From Streptomyces vietnamensis (GTDB lineage: Bacteria > Actinomycetota > Actinomycetes > Streptomycetales > Streptomycetaceae): a DNA stretch of 64,000 nt. The stretch is from assembly GCF_000830005.1 (NCBI RefSeq), contig NZ_CP010407.1:2461001-2525000 (forward strand). Direction: 5' to 3'. Below, one piece after another: positions 42,163 through 51,523 of the stretch; within the stretch, counting starts at the first letter, position 1; each line of letters begins with the position of its first letter. The position numbers and the translations under genes are program-made. Below the pieces are notes generated by a model. It was not told where the DNA came from. It was given only the letters and a program-made list of their open reading frames with translations, and did no database searches.

Positions 42163-43010
42163 GCACGACCACTGTCACCAAGTCCCCCGCGCAGACAGGC
42201 GGTTCCCGCCCGGCCGCCGCGCCCGCCGCGGAGGGCCGGATCGGCCTGCGGGCCAACCTGCGCCACATCGGCGCCCTGGCCCGGCGCAACGCCCTGCAGA
42301 TCAAGCAGGACCCGGAGTCGATGTTCGACGCCGTCCTGATGCCGATCATCTTCATCCTGCTGTTCGTGTACGTCTTCGGCGGCGCGATCGCGGGCAAGGG
42401 CCACAACGACGTCTACGTGAACTACGTGACGCCCGGCCTGATGGCCATGATGGGCATGAACATCGCGATGGGCGTCGGCACCGGCATCAACGACGACTTC
42501 AAGAAGGGCGTCATGGACCGGTTCCGGACCATGCCGATCGCCCGCTCCTCGGTCCTCATCGCGAAGATCGTCGTCGAGGTGGGCCGGATGCTCATCGCCA
42601 CCGCGATCCTGCTCGGCATGGGCTTCCTGCTCGGCCTGACGATCCACACCTCGGTCCTGCACCTCTTCGCCGCGATCGGCCTGTCGATGGTCTTCGGCGC
42701 CGCCCTGATGTGGATCTTCATCCTGCTCGGCCTCACCATGAAGACGGCCCAGGCCGTCCAGGGCGTGGCCATGCTCGTCCTGATGCCGCTCCAGTTCGGC
42801 TCCTCGATCTTCGCCCCGCCGACGACGATGCCCGGCTGGCTGCAGACCTTCACCGACTACAACCCGCTGTCCAACCTCGCCGACGCCGCCCGCCGCCTCA
42901 TCAACGGCGGCCCGGTCGCCCACTCGGTGTGGATGACCCTCGGCTGGTCGGTCGTCATCACGGTGATCACGGCACCGCTCGCGGTCGCCAAGTTCCGCAA
43001 GAAGACCTGA
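42159..43010 (+). CDS. ABC-2 type exporter permease (DrrB-like)
   Basis: Permease of 283 residues with six membrane segments; partner of the preceding ATPase, to which it is translationally coupled. Conserved pieces are NALQIKQDPESMFDAVLMPI at the N-terminus, the central DDFKKGVMDRFRTMPIARSS and FTDYNPLSNLADAARRLING near the end, all typical of DrrB. Convergent with the SARP regulator, ending 15 bases before its stop. The cargo is unknown. Confidence 0.95.
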   Translation: MSTTTVTKSPAQTGGSRPAAAPAAEGRIGLRANLRHIGALARRNALQIKQDPESMFDAVLMPIIFILLFVYVFGGAIAGKGHNDVYVNYVTPGLMAMMGMNIAMGVGTGINDDFKKGVMDRFRTMPIARSSVLIAKIVVEVGRMLIATAILLGMGFLLGLTIHTSVLHLFAAIGLSMVFGAALMWIFILLGLTMKTAQAVQGVAMLVLMPLQFGSSIFAPPTTMPGWLQTFTDYNPLSNLADAARRLINGGPVAHSVWMTLGWSVVITVITAPLAVAKFRKKT

Positions 43011-43025
43011 GTCCCGACCGGGGGA

Positions 43026-46000
43026 TCATGACTCGGCGCGCTCACTGATCGCGTCGGCGGCGCGACCGAGCAGGGCGGCGGCCTCCTCGAAGGAGAGGCC
43101 GCCGCCCTCCGCGTACGCGGCCTCGAACTCCCCGTCCGCGAGGGCGGACCGGGCCAGTTCCGTCGCCCGCGCCCGGTTCTCCCGCTCCATGGGCGGCGAC
43201 AGGTGACCGGGCGGCAGCAGCCCCTCGTACGCGCCGAGCAGGACGGCGGCCGTACGGGCCGCAGGACCGCCGAGCCCGGCGAGCGCCCAGGCGGCGGTGA
43301 TCAGGTGGATCGCCGGCATCTGCGGGGCGACCATCAGCGACAGGCCGCCCAGGGCGCGCCCGTACGCCCGCCAGGACAGGTCGAACGCCTCCTCGTACCG
43401 GCCTTCGAGGTCGCACACCCAGGCCAGGCTGCCGAGCGCGAAACCCTCGAAGATGGAGAACGTCTCGGCGCTGAACAGCTTCTGGGCGCTGAACTCGTCG
43501 AGCAGCCGCTCCAGATGCATCCGGGCCTCGGCCGTCCGGCCGGTCCGGCCGAGCAGCAGCCCCAGGAAGATCCGCCCGGCCAGCATCGGCTCGTGGCCGC
43601 GCCCGTGCTCGCCCTCCACCACCTCGCGCAGGATCCGCTCCGCCTCCTCGCCGCGGCCGGTCTCGATCAGCATGTCGGCGTATCGGGCGCGCAGCAGGGC
43701 CATCTGGGACTGGGCGCGGATCCGCTCCGCGTACGTGATGGCCTCGGCGAAGTCCCGGGCGGCGCCCTCGAACTCGAGCCGCCGCTCACGGGCCTCGGCG
43801 CGCGAGGCCAGCGCCTCGGCCGCGCCCCAGGAGTCCCCGAGGCGTACGAAGATCTCCAGGCTCTCCTCGGCGTCGGCGGCGGCCCGCTCGGCCAGGTCGG
43901 CGCGATTGGCGAGCATGTTGGCGCGCAGCTGGAGGGCGTTGGCGAGCTCCCACTCGCCGCCGTGGCGGCGGCAGGCGGCGACGTGCGCCTCCAGGGCCTC
44001 GCCCATGCGGCCCGGCTCGCCGATGAGGAGGACGGCGAAGACCGTGAAGGAGCCGGGCAGCCGGCAGGTCTGCGGGAGTCCCGGCGGATAGACCTCGTTG
44101 ATCCGCCGCAGCCGGGCGAGCCCGGCGGGGGAGGTCCAGTGGCCCGTCTCGTAGTCCATGTTGAGCAGCTCGACCAGCCGCACCCCGCGCCGGGCCTCCC
44201 ACCGCTGCTCCTCGGAGAGCGGCGGAGGCGCGGCGGTGCACGGCTCGTGCAGCGGTACGACGGGAGCGGCGGGCGTCCCGAACGGGTCGGGCCCCAGCAC
44301 GGCGACGGATTCCGCCCAGTGCAGGGCGTCGGCGCGCAGGTCGCGCATCTGCCAGTACCAGAGCAGGGAGTGGACCAGGACCAGCGCCTCGTCCTCCTCC
44401 CGGGCGTCGACGGCCCGGCGCAGGGCGGCGCGGATGTTCCCGTACTCGGTGCCGAACCGGGCGACGGCCTCGACCTGCCCGGGGCCTCGCAGCTCGGGGT
44501 CGGTACGGCGGGCGAGTTCGCGGTAGTACGTGAGGTGCCGGCGCTCGGTGCCGGCCCGCTCCCCCGCCTCGTCGAGCCGCTCCCCCGCGTACTCGGCGAC
44601 GGTCTCCAGGAGCCGGAACCGCATGCCGGCCTCCCCGGGAACGGCGACGACGAGCGACTTGTCGACGAGGGCGCCGAGGAGGTCGAGGACGGGCTGGTCG
44701 TCGACGGATCGGTCGCGTACGGGCCGGGTCGGGCCGGCCTCCCCGCGTGCGCGGGGCTCACCGACGCGGTCCGCGCGAGCGCGCTCCCCGCCGGGGCCCG
44801 GCTCGCCGTCGGCCTCCGCGCCCGGGCGCGGCTCGCCGGCTGCGGCTTCGCGGGCGTCGCCCTTCTCGTCCATGCCCTCGCCGGAGGCGCAGACGGCCTC
44901 CGCGGCCTCCAGGTCGCAGCCGCCCGTGAAGACGGCGAGGCGGCGCAGCACGCCCCGCTCGGCCTCGTCGAGGAGGTCCCACGACCAGTCCACGACGGCT
45001 CGCAGGGTCTGCTGCCGGGGCAGTACGGTCCGGGCGCCGGACGTCAGGAGCCGGAAGCGGTCGTCGAGCCGGTCGGCGATCTGGCGCAGGGTCAGCATCC
45101 GCAGCCGGGCCGCCGCCAGTTCGATCGCCAGCGGCAGGCCGTCGAGGCGCCGCACCACCTCGCCCGCGGCCACCGGGTCGTCCTCGACGCGGAACCCGGG
45201 GCGGACCGCGGCCCCCCGCTCCCCGAGCAGCCGCAGCGCCATCCCGGTCGGCAGCGGGCCCAGGGGCCGTATCGCCTCCCCCGGGACGCCGAGCGGCTCC
45301 CGGCTCGTGGCGAGCACCCGGAGCTCCGGGCAGCGCGCGAGGAGGGTCTCGGCGAGTTCGGCGGCCGCGCCGATCAGGTGCTCGCAGTTGTCGAGGAGGA
45401 GCAGCATCCGCCGCCCGGCGCAGTGCTCGACGAGCCGGGCGATGGGGTCGCCGCCGCCGCGCAGCTCCTCGGCTCCGGCGCCGCGCAGCACGGTCTCGCG
45501 GGCGCCGACGGCCGCGAGGACCGCCTCGGGGACGGCCTCCGGGTCCCGTACGGGCGCGAGTTCCGCCACCCAGACGCCGTCCGGCCAGTCCCCGGCGCCC
45601 CGCTCGGCCGCCTCCTGCGACAGCCGGGTCTTCCCGGCCCCGCCGGGCCCGAGCAGCGTCACGAGCCGCGCGCGGCACAGGTCGTCCCGGACGAGGGCGA
45701 TCTCCTCGTCGCGCCCGACGAAGCTGGTGAGCCGCGCGCGCAGGTTGCCCCGAACGGGCTGGGGCTCGGGGGCGAGGAGCTCCGCGTGGAGGGCGCGCAG
45801 GGCGGGTGACGGATCGGTCCCCAGGCGGGTGGCGAGGGCGCGGCGGACCGACTCGTACGCGGCGAGCGCCTCGGCCTCCCGGCCGGTGTCCCGCAGGGCG
45901 CGGATCCGGAGGGCCTGGAGGGGTTCGTCGAGGGGGTGGGTCTCGCAGAGGGCGGTGAGCTCGGGGAGCGCGTCGGGTGCGTGGCCGAGCGCGAGGGCCG

Positions 46001-46496
46001 CTTCGAGCCTCGCGCGGCGGGCGTCGAGCCGGCGGGCCTCCCAGCGGGCCGCCTCCGCGTCCCGGTCCGGCAGGTCGGCGAGGGCGGGGCCGCGCCAGAG
46101 CCCGAGGGCCTCGTCGAGGAGGGCGGCGGCGCGGGCCGGGTCACCGGCGCCGAGCGCGGCCACGCCCTCGGCGGCGAGGCGCTCGAAACGGCGGGCGTCC
46201 ACGTCCTCGGGCCGGGCGTCGAGCCGGTAGCCGCCCTCCGCGGACAGCACCCTGTCCCGCCCGAGGGCCCGGCGGAGCCGCCCGACGAGGGCCTGGAGCG
46301 CGGCGGGCGCGTCGGCGGGCGGCTCGTCGCCGTGCCACACCTCGTCGACGAGATCGGGCACGGAAACGGTCCGGCCGGCCCGCAGGGCGAGGACGGTGAG
46401 CAGCGCGCGCACGCGGGGGCCGCCTGTGGGGAGGTCGGTGCCGTCGGAATCACGGGCGCTGGTCGAACCGAGCACGAAGTAACGCACGCCCCCCAT
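43026..46496 (-). CDS. SARP/AfsR-type transcriptional regulator with NTPase and TPR-like domains
   Basis: Large regulator of 1156 residues from ATG 46496. Order: winged-helix OmpR-like DNA-binding domain (~1-95, SVPDLVDEVWHGDEPP), bacterial transcriptional activation domain (~97-245), NTPase with Walker A LLGPGGAGKTRLS at ~285 and Walker B-like MLLLLDNCEHL, then a C-terminal helical TPR-like region (~640-1156). A Glu/Arg/Gly-rich insert at ~530-590 interrupts the NTPase-winged-helix region and looks disordered. SARPs usually activate antibiotic pathways, but no such cluster is in the window. Its 5' side carries dispersed repeat copy C. Confidence 0.9.
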   Translation of the reverse strand: MGGVRYFVLGSTSARDSDGTDLPTGGPRVRALLTVLALRAGRTVSVPDLVDEVWHGDEPPADAPAALQALVGRLRRALGRDRVLSAEGGYRLDARPEDVDARRFERLAAEGVAALGAGDPARAAALLDEALGLWRGPALADLPDRDAEAARWEARRLDARRARLEAALALGHAPDALPELTALCETHPLDEPLQALRIRALRDTGREAEALAAYESVRRALATRLGTDPSPALRALHAELLAPEPQPVRGNLRARLTSFVGRDEEIALVRDDLCRARLVTLLGPGGAGKTRLSQEAAERGAGDWPDGVWVAELAPVRDPEAVPEAVLAAVGARETVLRGAGAEELRGGGDPIARLVEHCAGRRMLLLLDNCEHLIGAAAELAETLLARCPELRVLATSREPLGVPGEAIRPLGPLPTGMALRLLGERGAAVRPGFRVEDDPVAAGEVVRRLDGLPLAIELAAARLRMLTLRQIADRLDDRFRLLTSGARTVLPRQQTLRAVVDWSWDLLDEAERGVLRRLAVFTGGCDLEAAEAVCASGEGMDEKGDAREAAAGEPRPGAEADGEPGPGGERARADRVGEPRARGEAGPTRPVRDRSVDDQPVLDLLGALVDKSLVVAVPGEAGMRFRLLETVAEYAGERLDEAGERAGTERRHLTYYRELARRTDPELRGPGQVEAVARFGTEYGNIRAALRRAVDAREEDEALVLVHSLLWYWQMRDLRADALHWAESVAVLGPDPFGTPAAPVVPLHEPCTAAPPPLSEEQRWEARRGVRLVELLNMDYETGHWTSPAGLARLRRINEVYPPGLPQTCRLPGSFTVFAVLLIGEPGRMGEALEAHVAACRRHGGEWELANALQLRANMLANRADLAERAAADAEESLEIFVRLGDSWGAAEALASRAEARERRLEFEGAARDFAEAITYAERIRAQSQMALLRARYADMLIETGRGEEAERILREVVEGEHGRGHEPMLAGRIFLGLLLGRTGRTAEARMHLERLLDEFSAQKLFSAETFSIFEGFALGSLAWVCDLEGRYEEAFDLSWRAYGRALGGLSLMVAPQMPAIHLITAAWALAGLGGPAARTAAVLLGAYEGLLPPGHLSPPMERENRARATELARSALADGEFEAAYAEGGGLSFEEAAALLGRAADAISERAES

Positions 46497-46574
46497 TCTC
46501 CGCGAGCCGGGACCCCGACGATCCCGCACCCACGCCGGCCGCCACCCACCCCGCTGCGGGCCTGCGCCCGCCCC

Positions 46575-46960
46575 GTTGTGGGCAATCGTTCCGCTGGGGC
46601 GGAACGGGTGGGCACAACGGACCCGCGCCCTGCCGGCGCCCGAGGCTCCCGCGCCCGAACCCGCACCCCGTGTGCGCCGCGGCGGTGGTGCGGGTCAGGG
46701 CGCGGAACGCCTAGGCCCGGCTGGGGGCGCCGTCCCGTGTGCCCACCCGTCCCGCCCCAGCGGGACGATTGCCCACACGGCAGCGGGGCAACGCCCCACA
46801 CGGGCGCGGGGCCAGACGGGGCGGCGAAGGGCACCGCCCGGCCAGGTGCGGGCCCACACGGGGCGGGGAGAAGGCCCAGCCGGGCGCGGGCCCACACGGC
46901 AGCGGGGGGACGCCCCGGCGGGGGCGGGCCCGGAAGCGGTGGGGGCCTGGGGGTGGAACT
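46575..46960 (+). repeat. Long near-palindromic dispersed repeat, copy C
   Basis: Left arm 46575-46618 is identical to copies A and B; right arm 46737-46778 is identical to copy A's. The central part has diverged (it contains GGAACGCCTAGGCCCGGCTG) but still pairs partly. Degenerate ~40-bp GC-rich repeats (GGCCCAGCCGGGCGCGGGCC) run to about 46960. It occupies most of the gap between the divergent SARP and M50 genes; 46497-46574 has no gene. Confidence 0.85.
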
Positions 46961-47020
46961 CCGGTCGGGGGGCGGTACGTTTCCCCCGCAGCTGTCCTCC
47001 GTCCCCTGGGAGCCCCCGCC

Positions 47021-47818
47021 ATGACCACCGCCACCACCCGGCGCCACGAGCGGCGGATCAGCCCCGTCTTTCTGGCGATCCTCGCCGTCATGGCCGTCAC
47101 CGGCTGGGCGGTGTGGACGGGCTTCGCCGCCTCGCCCGGGCTCGCGGTGTTCCTGTTCGTGACCTCGGCGTGGGTGGTGTCGCTCTGTCTGCACGAGTAC
47201 GCGCACGCCCGGACCGCCCTGTACGGCGGGGACATCACGGTGGGCGCCAAGGGTTATCTGACGCTCAACCCGCTCGCGTACACGCACGCCGTGCTGAGCA
47301 TCGTCCTGCCGGTGCTGTTCGTGATCATGGGCGGGATCGGTCTGCCGGGCGGCGCGGTCTTCATCGAGCAGGGCCGGATCAGGGGCCGCTGGAAGCACAG
47401 TCTGGTCTCGGCGGCGGGCCCCCTGGCGAACGTGCTGTTCGCGCTCGTGTGCACGGCGCCGTTCTGGCTGGGCGCGCTCGACGGCGTGCCGCTCGCCTTC
47501 CAGTTCGCGCTGGCGTTCCTGGCGTTCCTCCAGGTGACGGCCGCGCTCCTGAACTTCCTGCCGGTGCCGGGGCTCGACGGCTACGGGGTGGTGGAGCCCT
47601 GGCTGTCGTACAAGGTGAAGCGGCAGATCGAGCCGTACGCGCCGTACGGCTTCTTCATCGTGATCGCGCTGCTGTTCGTCCCGCAGATCAACAACGCCTT
47701 CTTCGACGCGATCGACGCCCTGATGCGGGCTCTCGGGGTGCCGGAGCTGAGCCGTTACTGCGGTTCGCAGCTGTTCCGGTTCTGGGAGGAGGCCCCGGAG
47801 TTCTGCCGGGTGGGGTGA
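47021..47818 (+). CDS. M50-family membrane metalloprotease-like protein
   Basis: Site-2-protease-type membrane protein of 265 residues with about six membrane segments. The ATG at 47021 has GGGAG nine bases upstream. The zinc motif is HEYAHA (HExxH) in the second helix at ~66-71, and the third ligand is in PVPGLDGYGVV (NPDG-like) near residue 190. A basic strand GRIRGRWKHSLVSAAGPLANV follows the family pattern. No PDZ domain. Substrate unknown. Confidence 0.9.
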   Translation: MTTATTRRHERRISPVFLAILAVMAVTGWAVWTGFAASPGLAVFLFVTSAWVVSLCLHEYAHARTALYGGDITVGAKGYLTLNPLAYTHAVLSIVLPVLFVIMGGIGLPGGAVFIEQGRIRGRWKHSLVSAAGPLANVLFALVCTAPFWLGALDGVPLAFQFALAFLAFLQVTAALLNFLPVPGLDGYGVVEPWLSYKVKRQIEPYAPYGFFIVIALLFVPQINNAFFDAIDALMRALGVPELSRYCGSQLFRFWEEAPEFCRVG

Positions 47819-47973
47819 GCGGGACTCACCGGGTCACGATGTGCCCACCCCCGTCCGTCGGACCTGGAGCGCCGCTTCCCCGCGTGGGCGTGCCGGCCCC
47901 GGCCGCGACCGGCGAGCGCGCGTAGGTCCGGCCGGCCGGCGCACCCGGCCGGCGCACCGTACGCCCGGCTCGC

Positions 47974-48486
47974 CTAACGGAGCTGGGTGGCCGCCCAGCG
48001 GGCCCACTCGCGCTTCATCTCGTTGAAGCGGAGCCCGTACTCCAGGGCGATGCGGCCGTACACGGACAGCTGGTCGTCGCCCCAGTCGATCGACCGCTCC
48101 AGCTCGCGCAGGGCTTCGAGCTCGCGGTCGGACAGGTCCATCAGCCCGGTGAGGTAGCCGCTCGCCTGCTCCCGCGTCAGCACGCCGAGGAAGAAGACCC
48201 GCAGCAGGGTGTCGCTGCGGGGGTTGCGCTGCGGCTCGGTCTCCGTCAGCCAGTGGCGCAGCTCGGCCAGTCCCTCGTCCGTGAGGGTGTACTCCTTGCG
48301 GCCGCGCGGCCCTTCCGCCGAGACGCTGATCAGTCCGGCGGCGGCGAGCTTGGACAGCTCGCCGTACATCTGGCTCTGCGTGGCGGGCCAGACGTTGGCC
48401 AGCGAGGTCTCGAAGCGTTTCAGCAGGTCGTAGCCGCTGGCGGGGCGCTCGGAGAGAAGGCCCAGGAGGGCGTGTCGAAGGCTCAT
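47974..48486 (-). CDS. PadR-family transcriptional regulator
   Basis: Winged-helix regulator of 170 residues from ATG 48486. The PadR N-terminal domain (SLRHALLGLLSERPASGYDLLKRFE) and wing (GRKEYTLTDEGLAELRHWL) are followed by a Vir_act_alpha_C helical domain. It is divergent from a two-gene operon (membrane protein plus carotenoid oxygenase) and the gap contains paired GACATGTC palindromes it probably binds. Confidence 0.93.
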   Translation of the reverse strand: MSLRHALLGLLSERPASGYDLLKRFETSLANVWPATQSQMYGELSKLAAAGLISVSAEGPRGRKEYTLTDEGLAELRHWLTETEPQRNPRSDTLLRVFFLGVLTREQASGYLTGLMDLSDRELEALRELERSIDWGDDQLSVYGRIALEYGLRFNEMKREWARWAATQLR

Positions 48487-48511
48487 GAGCACCACCCTAC
48501 ATTCCATTCTT

Positions 48512-48562
48512 GACATGTCAGTTCTGGAACGTCTACTTTCGACATGTCAGAACAGGAACGTC
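48512..48562. promoter_or_regulatory. Paired PadR operator repeats
   Basis: GACATGTCAG occurs at 48512-48521 and 48541-48550, each containing the palindrome GACATGTC, and each is followed by GGAACGTC 12 bases further. The direct repeat has a 29-bp period, near three helical turns. ATGT/ACAT half-sites are typical for PadR. The segment lies 26 bases before the PadR start and 31 before the next gene. Confidence 0.75.
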
Positions 48563-48592
48563 AGGGCAGTGAACAGCTACCGGGGGTCTTCG

Positions 48593-49147
48593 ATGTCGTA
48601 CGTGCGCACCTTCCTTCCGTGGATCGTCTTCGCGGTGATCCCGTCCGCCCAGTGGCAGTGGGGCGCGCTCGCCGCCCTGGTGGCCGCCGTCGCGGTGATC
48701 GTGCAGCAGCGCCGCGCGGGGGCCGGGTTCGACGCGCTGATCATCGAGACCGGCTCGGCGCTCTTCTTCGCGGCCCTGGCGGCCGTCGCCTTCGCCGACC
48801 CGCGATCGGCCGTGCACGGCTATTCGGCGGCCCTGTCCTCGGCCACCCTGGCCCTGATCGCCGCGGTCTCGCTGCTCATCCGCAGGCCCTTCACCCTGGG
48901 CATCGCCAAGCGCACCACGCCGCGCGAGGTCTGGGGGCTGCGCCCCTTCGTGCGGGCCAACACCGTCATCACCGCCGTCTGGACGGCCGCCTTCGCGCTG
49001 ACCGCCGGTGTGCTCGCGCTCCTCGCCCACGCCGGGCAGGGCCACTCGACGGCCGCCACGGCCGTCCAGGTCGCCGGGTTCGTCGTCCCGATGCTGTTCA
49101 CCTCCCGCTACGTCGCCTCCCTCCGGACCGAGGCCGGTGCCCGATGA
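48593..49147 (+). CDS. Membrane protein, unknown function
   Basis: Integral membrane protein of 184 residues with five to six hydrophobic segments. The ATG at 48593 has GGGGG six bases upstream. I do not recognise a named family, though the pattern (WIVFAVIP, FDALIIETGSALFFAALAAVAF, KRTTPREVWGLRPFVRAN) recalls septation-protein-like membrane proteins. It overlaps the carotenoid oxygenase gene by four bases (ATGA), so the two are translated together and probably act together, under PadR. Confidence 0.8.
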   Translation: MSYVRTFLPWIVFAVIPSAQWQWGALAALVAAVAVIVQQRRAGAGFDALIIETGSALFFAALAAVAFADPRSAVHGYSAALSSATLALIAAVSLLIRRPFTLGIAKRTTPREVWGLRPFVRANTVITAVWTAAFALTAGVLALLAHAGQGHSTAATAVQVAGFVVPMLFTSRYVASLRTEAGAR

Positions 49148-50457
49148 CCTCCTCCACCGCTCCCCGCCACCTCTCCGGCAACTACGCCCCCGTCACGGAG
49201 GAGCTGACCGCGCACGAGCTGCCCGTCACCGGCCGGATCCCCGAGGAGCTGACCGGCTGGTACCTGCGCAACGGGCCGAACCCGGCCGACGCCGCCTCCG
49301 GCCACTGGTTCTTCGGCGACGGCATGGTCCACGGCGTGCGCCTCGAAGGGGGCCGGGCCGTCTCGTACCGCAACCGCTGGGTCCGCACGAGCGCGTTCAC
49401 CGACGGGGCCCGGATGTACGACGAGCGGGGCCGGCGGGACCTCACCGCCGGGCCGGCCAACACCCACGTCGTCCGGCACGCGGGCCGCACCCTCGCCCTC
49501 GTCGAGACGGCCCTGCCCCACGAGCTCACCCCCGCGCTGGACACCGTCGGCCCGTACGACTTCGGCGGCCGGCTGACGACCGCGATGACCGCGCACCCCA
49601 AGGCCTGCCCCCTCACCGGGGAGCTGCACTTCTTCGGCTACGGGATCGCGGAGGCCCCGTACCTCACCTACCACCGGGCCGACGCCTCCGGCGAGCTGAC
49701 GGTCAGCCGGCCGGTGGAGGTGCCGGGGCCGACGATGATGCACGATTTCGCCCTCACCGCCGGGCACGTCGTCTTCCTGGACCTTCCGGTGGTCCTCGAC
49801 CTCGGCCTCGTCGGCACCGGCACGATGCCGTACCGCTGGGACGACGGCTACGGGGCCCGGATCGGCGTGCTGCGCCGCGACGACCCGTACGGGCGGGTGC
49901 GCTGGTTCGCCCTCGACCCCTGCTACGTGTTCCACGTGCTCAACGCGTACGACGCGGCGGACGGGACGATCGTCGTGCACGTCATGCGCTACCCCGAGCT
50001 GTGGCGGCGCGCCGCGGACGGGACCGTCGACCGGGGCCGGGAGGCCGTGCTGTGGAAGTGGACGGTCGACCCCGCCACGGGGACCGTCCGGGAGGAGCAG
50101 TGCGACGACCGGCCGGGCGAGTTCCCGAGGACGGACGACCGGCTGGTCGGGCTGCGGGCGACGCACGGGCACGTGACCTGCGGGAACTCGCTGGTGCGCT
50201 ACGACCTGGACGCGGGGGCGTCCGTCGGCCACGACTTCGGGCCGGCCCGCACGCCCGGTGAGGCCGCGTTCGCCCCGGCCGCCGACGGGTCTTCCGCCGG
50301 CTGGCTCATGACGTACGTCCACGACGCCGGCTCCGGCCGCAGCGACCTGGTCGTCCTGGACGCCGACGACCTCACGGCCGGACCGGTGGCCGTGATCCAC
50401 CTGCCGGCCCGGGTTCCGCACGGCTTCCACGGCAACTGGCTGCCGGACCTGCCGTAG
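49144..50457 (+). CDS. Carotenoid oxygenase family protein
   Basis: Non-heme iron dioxygenase that cleaves polyene or stilbene double bonds, 437 residues. The N-terminus (ELTGWYLRNGPNP) and all four iron-binding histidines are visible: TAHPKACP, MMHDFALT, FHVLNAYD and the final HGFHGNWLPD. Substrates include carotenoids, apocarotenals and lignostilbenes; no carotenoid gene is adjacent. Translationally coupled to the upstream membrane protein. Confidence 0.95.
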   Translation: MTSSTAPRHLSGNYAPVTEELTAHELPVTGRIPEELTGWYLRNGPNPADAASGHWFFGDGMVHGVRLEGGRAVSYRNRWVRTSAFTDGARMYDERGRRDLTAGPANTHVVRHAGRTLALVETALPHELTPALDTVGPYDFGGRLTTAMTAHPKACPLTGELHFFGYGIAEAPYLTYHRADASGELTVSRPVEVPGPTMMHDFALTAGHVVFLDLPVVLDLGLVGTGTMPYRWDDGYGARIGVLRRDDPYGRVRWFALDPCYVFHVLNAYDAADGTIVVHVMRYPELWRRAADGTVDRGREAVLWKWTVDPATGTVREEQCDDRPGEFPRTDDRLVGLRATHGHVTCGNSLVRYDLDAGASVGHDFGPARTPGEAAFAPAADGSSAGWLMTYVHDAGSGRSDLVVLDADDLTAGPVAVIHLPARVPHGFHGNWLPDLP

Positions 50458-50474
50458 CCCCGCCGTGGCCTCCG

Positions 50475-50660
50475 TCAGCCCTGGGCTGCGGCGGCCTTCT
50501 CTGCCTTCGCGCGGCGGATGTAGTACCAGGCCATGTTGGAGGACAGGCCCGCGAGGAGGACCCAGATCACGCCCAGGAAGCTGCCCTGGACGAAGGAGAC
50601 GACCGCCGCGGCGACGGCCAGGGCGCAGACCACGAGGGCGTAGAGGGCGAGGCGGGGCAT
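50475..50660 (-). CDS. Small conserved membrane protein
   Basis: Sixty-one residues with two membrane helices (LYALVVCALAVAAAVVSFV and VIWVLLAGLSSNMAWYYI) and a basic, Ala-rich tail. The ATG at 50660 has AGGAG eight bases upstream. Similar short proteins are widespread in Streptomyces; function unknown. Confidence 0.75.
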   Translation of the reverse strand: MPRLALYALVVCALAVAAAVVSFVQGSFLGVIWVLLAGLSSNMAWYYIRRAKAEKAAAAQG

Positions 50661-50751
50661 GGGGTCGGCTCCTGTCGGACGGTACGGCTGATGCTGCCCG
50701 TCCAGTGTCCCCCATGCCCCGATCCGTGACGGGACCGGCTCAGATGTCTGC

Positions 50752-51450
50752 TCAGACGTCGGTGACCCGCAGGCCCGCGTGCGCCTTGTAGCGGCGGTTG
50801 ACGGAGATCAGGTTGGCGACGAGCGACTCGACCTGGTGGGCGTTGCGCAGCCGGCCCGCGAAGACGCCGCGCATGCCGGCGATGCGTCCTGCGAGGGCCT
50901 GGACGATCTCGACGTCGGCGCGCTCCTCGCCGAGGACCATGACGTCCGTGTCGATCTCCTCGATGGAGGTGTCCTTGAGGAGGACGGCGGAGAGGTGGTG
51001 GAAGGCGGCGGCGACCCGGGAGTCCGGGAGGAGCGCGGCGGCCTGCTCGGCGGCGGAGCCCTCCTCGGGCTTGAGGGCGTAGGCGCCCTTCTTGTCGAAG
51101 CCGAGCGGGTTGACGCAGTCCACGACGAGCTTGCCGCGGAGCTCCTCGCGCAGGGACTCCAGGGTCTTGGCGTGGCCGTCCCACGGCACGGCGACGATGA
51201 CGACGTCGCTGCGGCGGGCGGTCTCGGCGTTGTCGGCGCCCTCGACGCCGTGGCCGATCTCCGCGGCGACGTCCTGTGCGCGCTCGGCGGCGCGGGAGCC
51301 GATGATCACCTTCTGGCCGGCCTTGGCGAGCCGGTAGGCGAGGCCGCGGCCCTGGTCGCCGGTGCCGCCGAGGACGCCGACGACGAGACCGGAGACGTCG
51401 GGGAGGTCCCACGGGTCCTTGGGGGCGGGCTTGCTCTCAGTCGTAGTCAT
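50752..51450 (-). CDS. npdG: NADPH-dependent F420 reductase
   Basis: Transfers hydride between NADPH and coenzyme F420, 232 residues. The N-terminal Rossmann fold has GVLGGTGDQGRGLAYRLAKA, followed by IIGSRAAERA for the NADP phosphate. VVDCVNPLGFDKKGAY, AFHHLSAVLL and the C-terminal ANLISVNRRYKAHAGLRVTD are family landmarks. The ATG at 51450 starts MTTTESKPAPKDPW. F420-dependent enzymes are common in Streptomyces. Confidence 0.93.
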   Translation of the reverse strand: MTTTESKPAPKDPWDLPDVSGLVVGVLGGTGDQGRGLAYRLAKAGQKVIIGSRAAERAQDVAAEIGHGVEGADNAETARRSDVVIVAVPWDGHAKTLESLREELRGKLVVDCVNPLGFDKKGAYALKPEEGSAAEQAAALLPDSRVAAAFHHLSAVLLKDTSIEEIDTDVMVLGEERADVEIVQALAGRIAGMRGVFAGRLRNAHQVESLVANLISVNRRYKAHAGLRVTDV

Positions 51451-51523
51451 GGCCCCGACATTACCGATCGGTCGGGTCCGTCGGGGACGGCCGCGCGCCA
51501 TCGGCCGGAGACGGCCGCGCCGT

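Noticed and set aside
43026..46496. A secondary-metabolite gene cluster around the SARP regulator
   Set aside because: No synthase, synthetase, terpene or tailoring genes lie nearby; neighbours are panB, a two-gene ABC exporter and an M50 protease.
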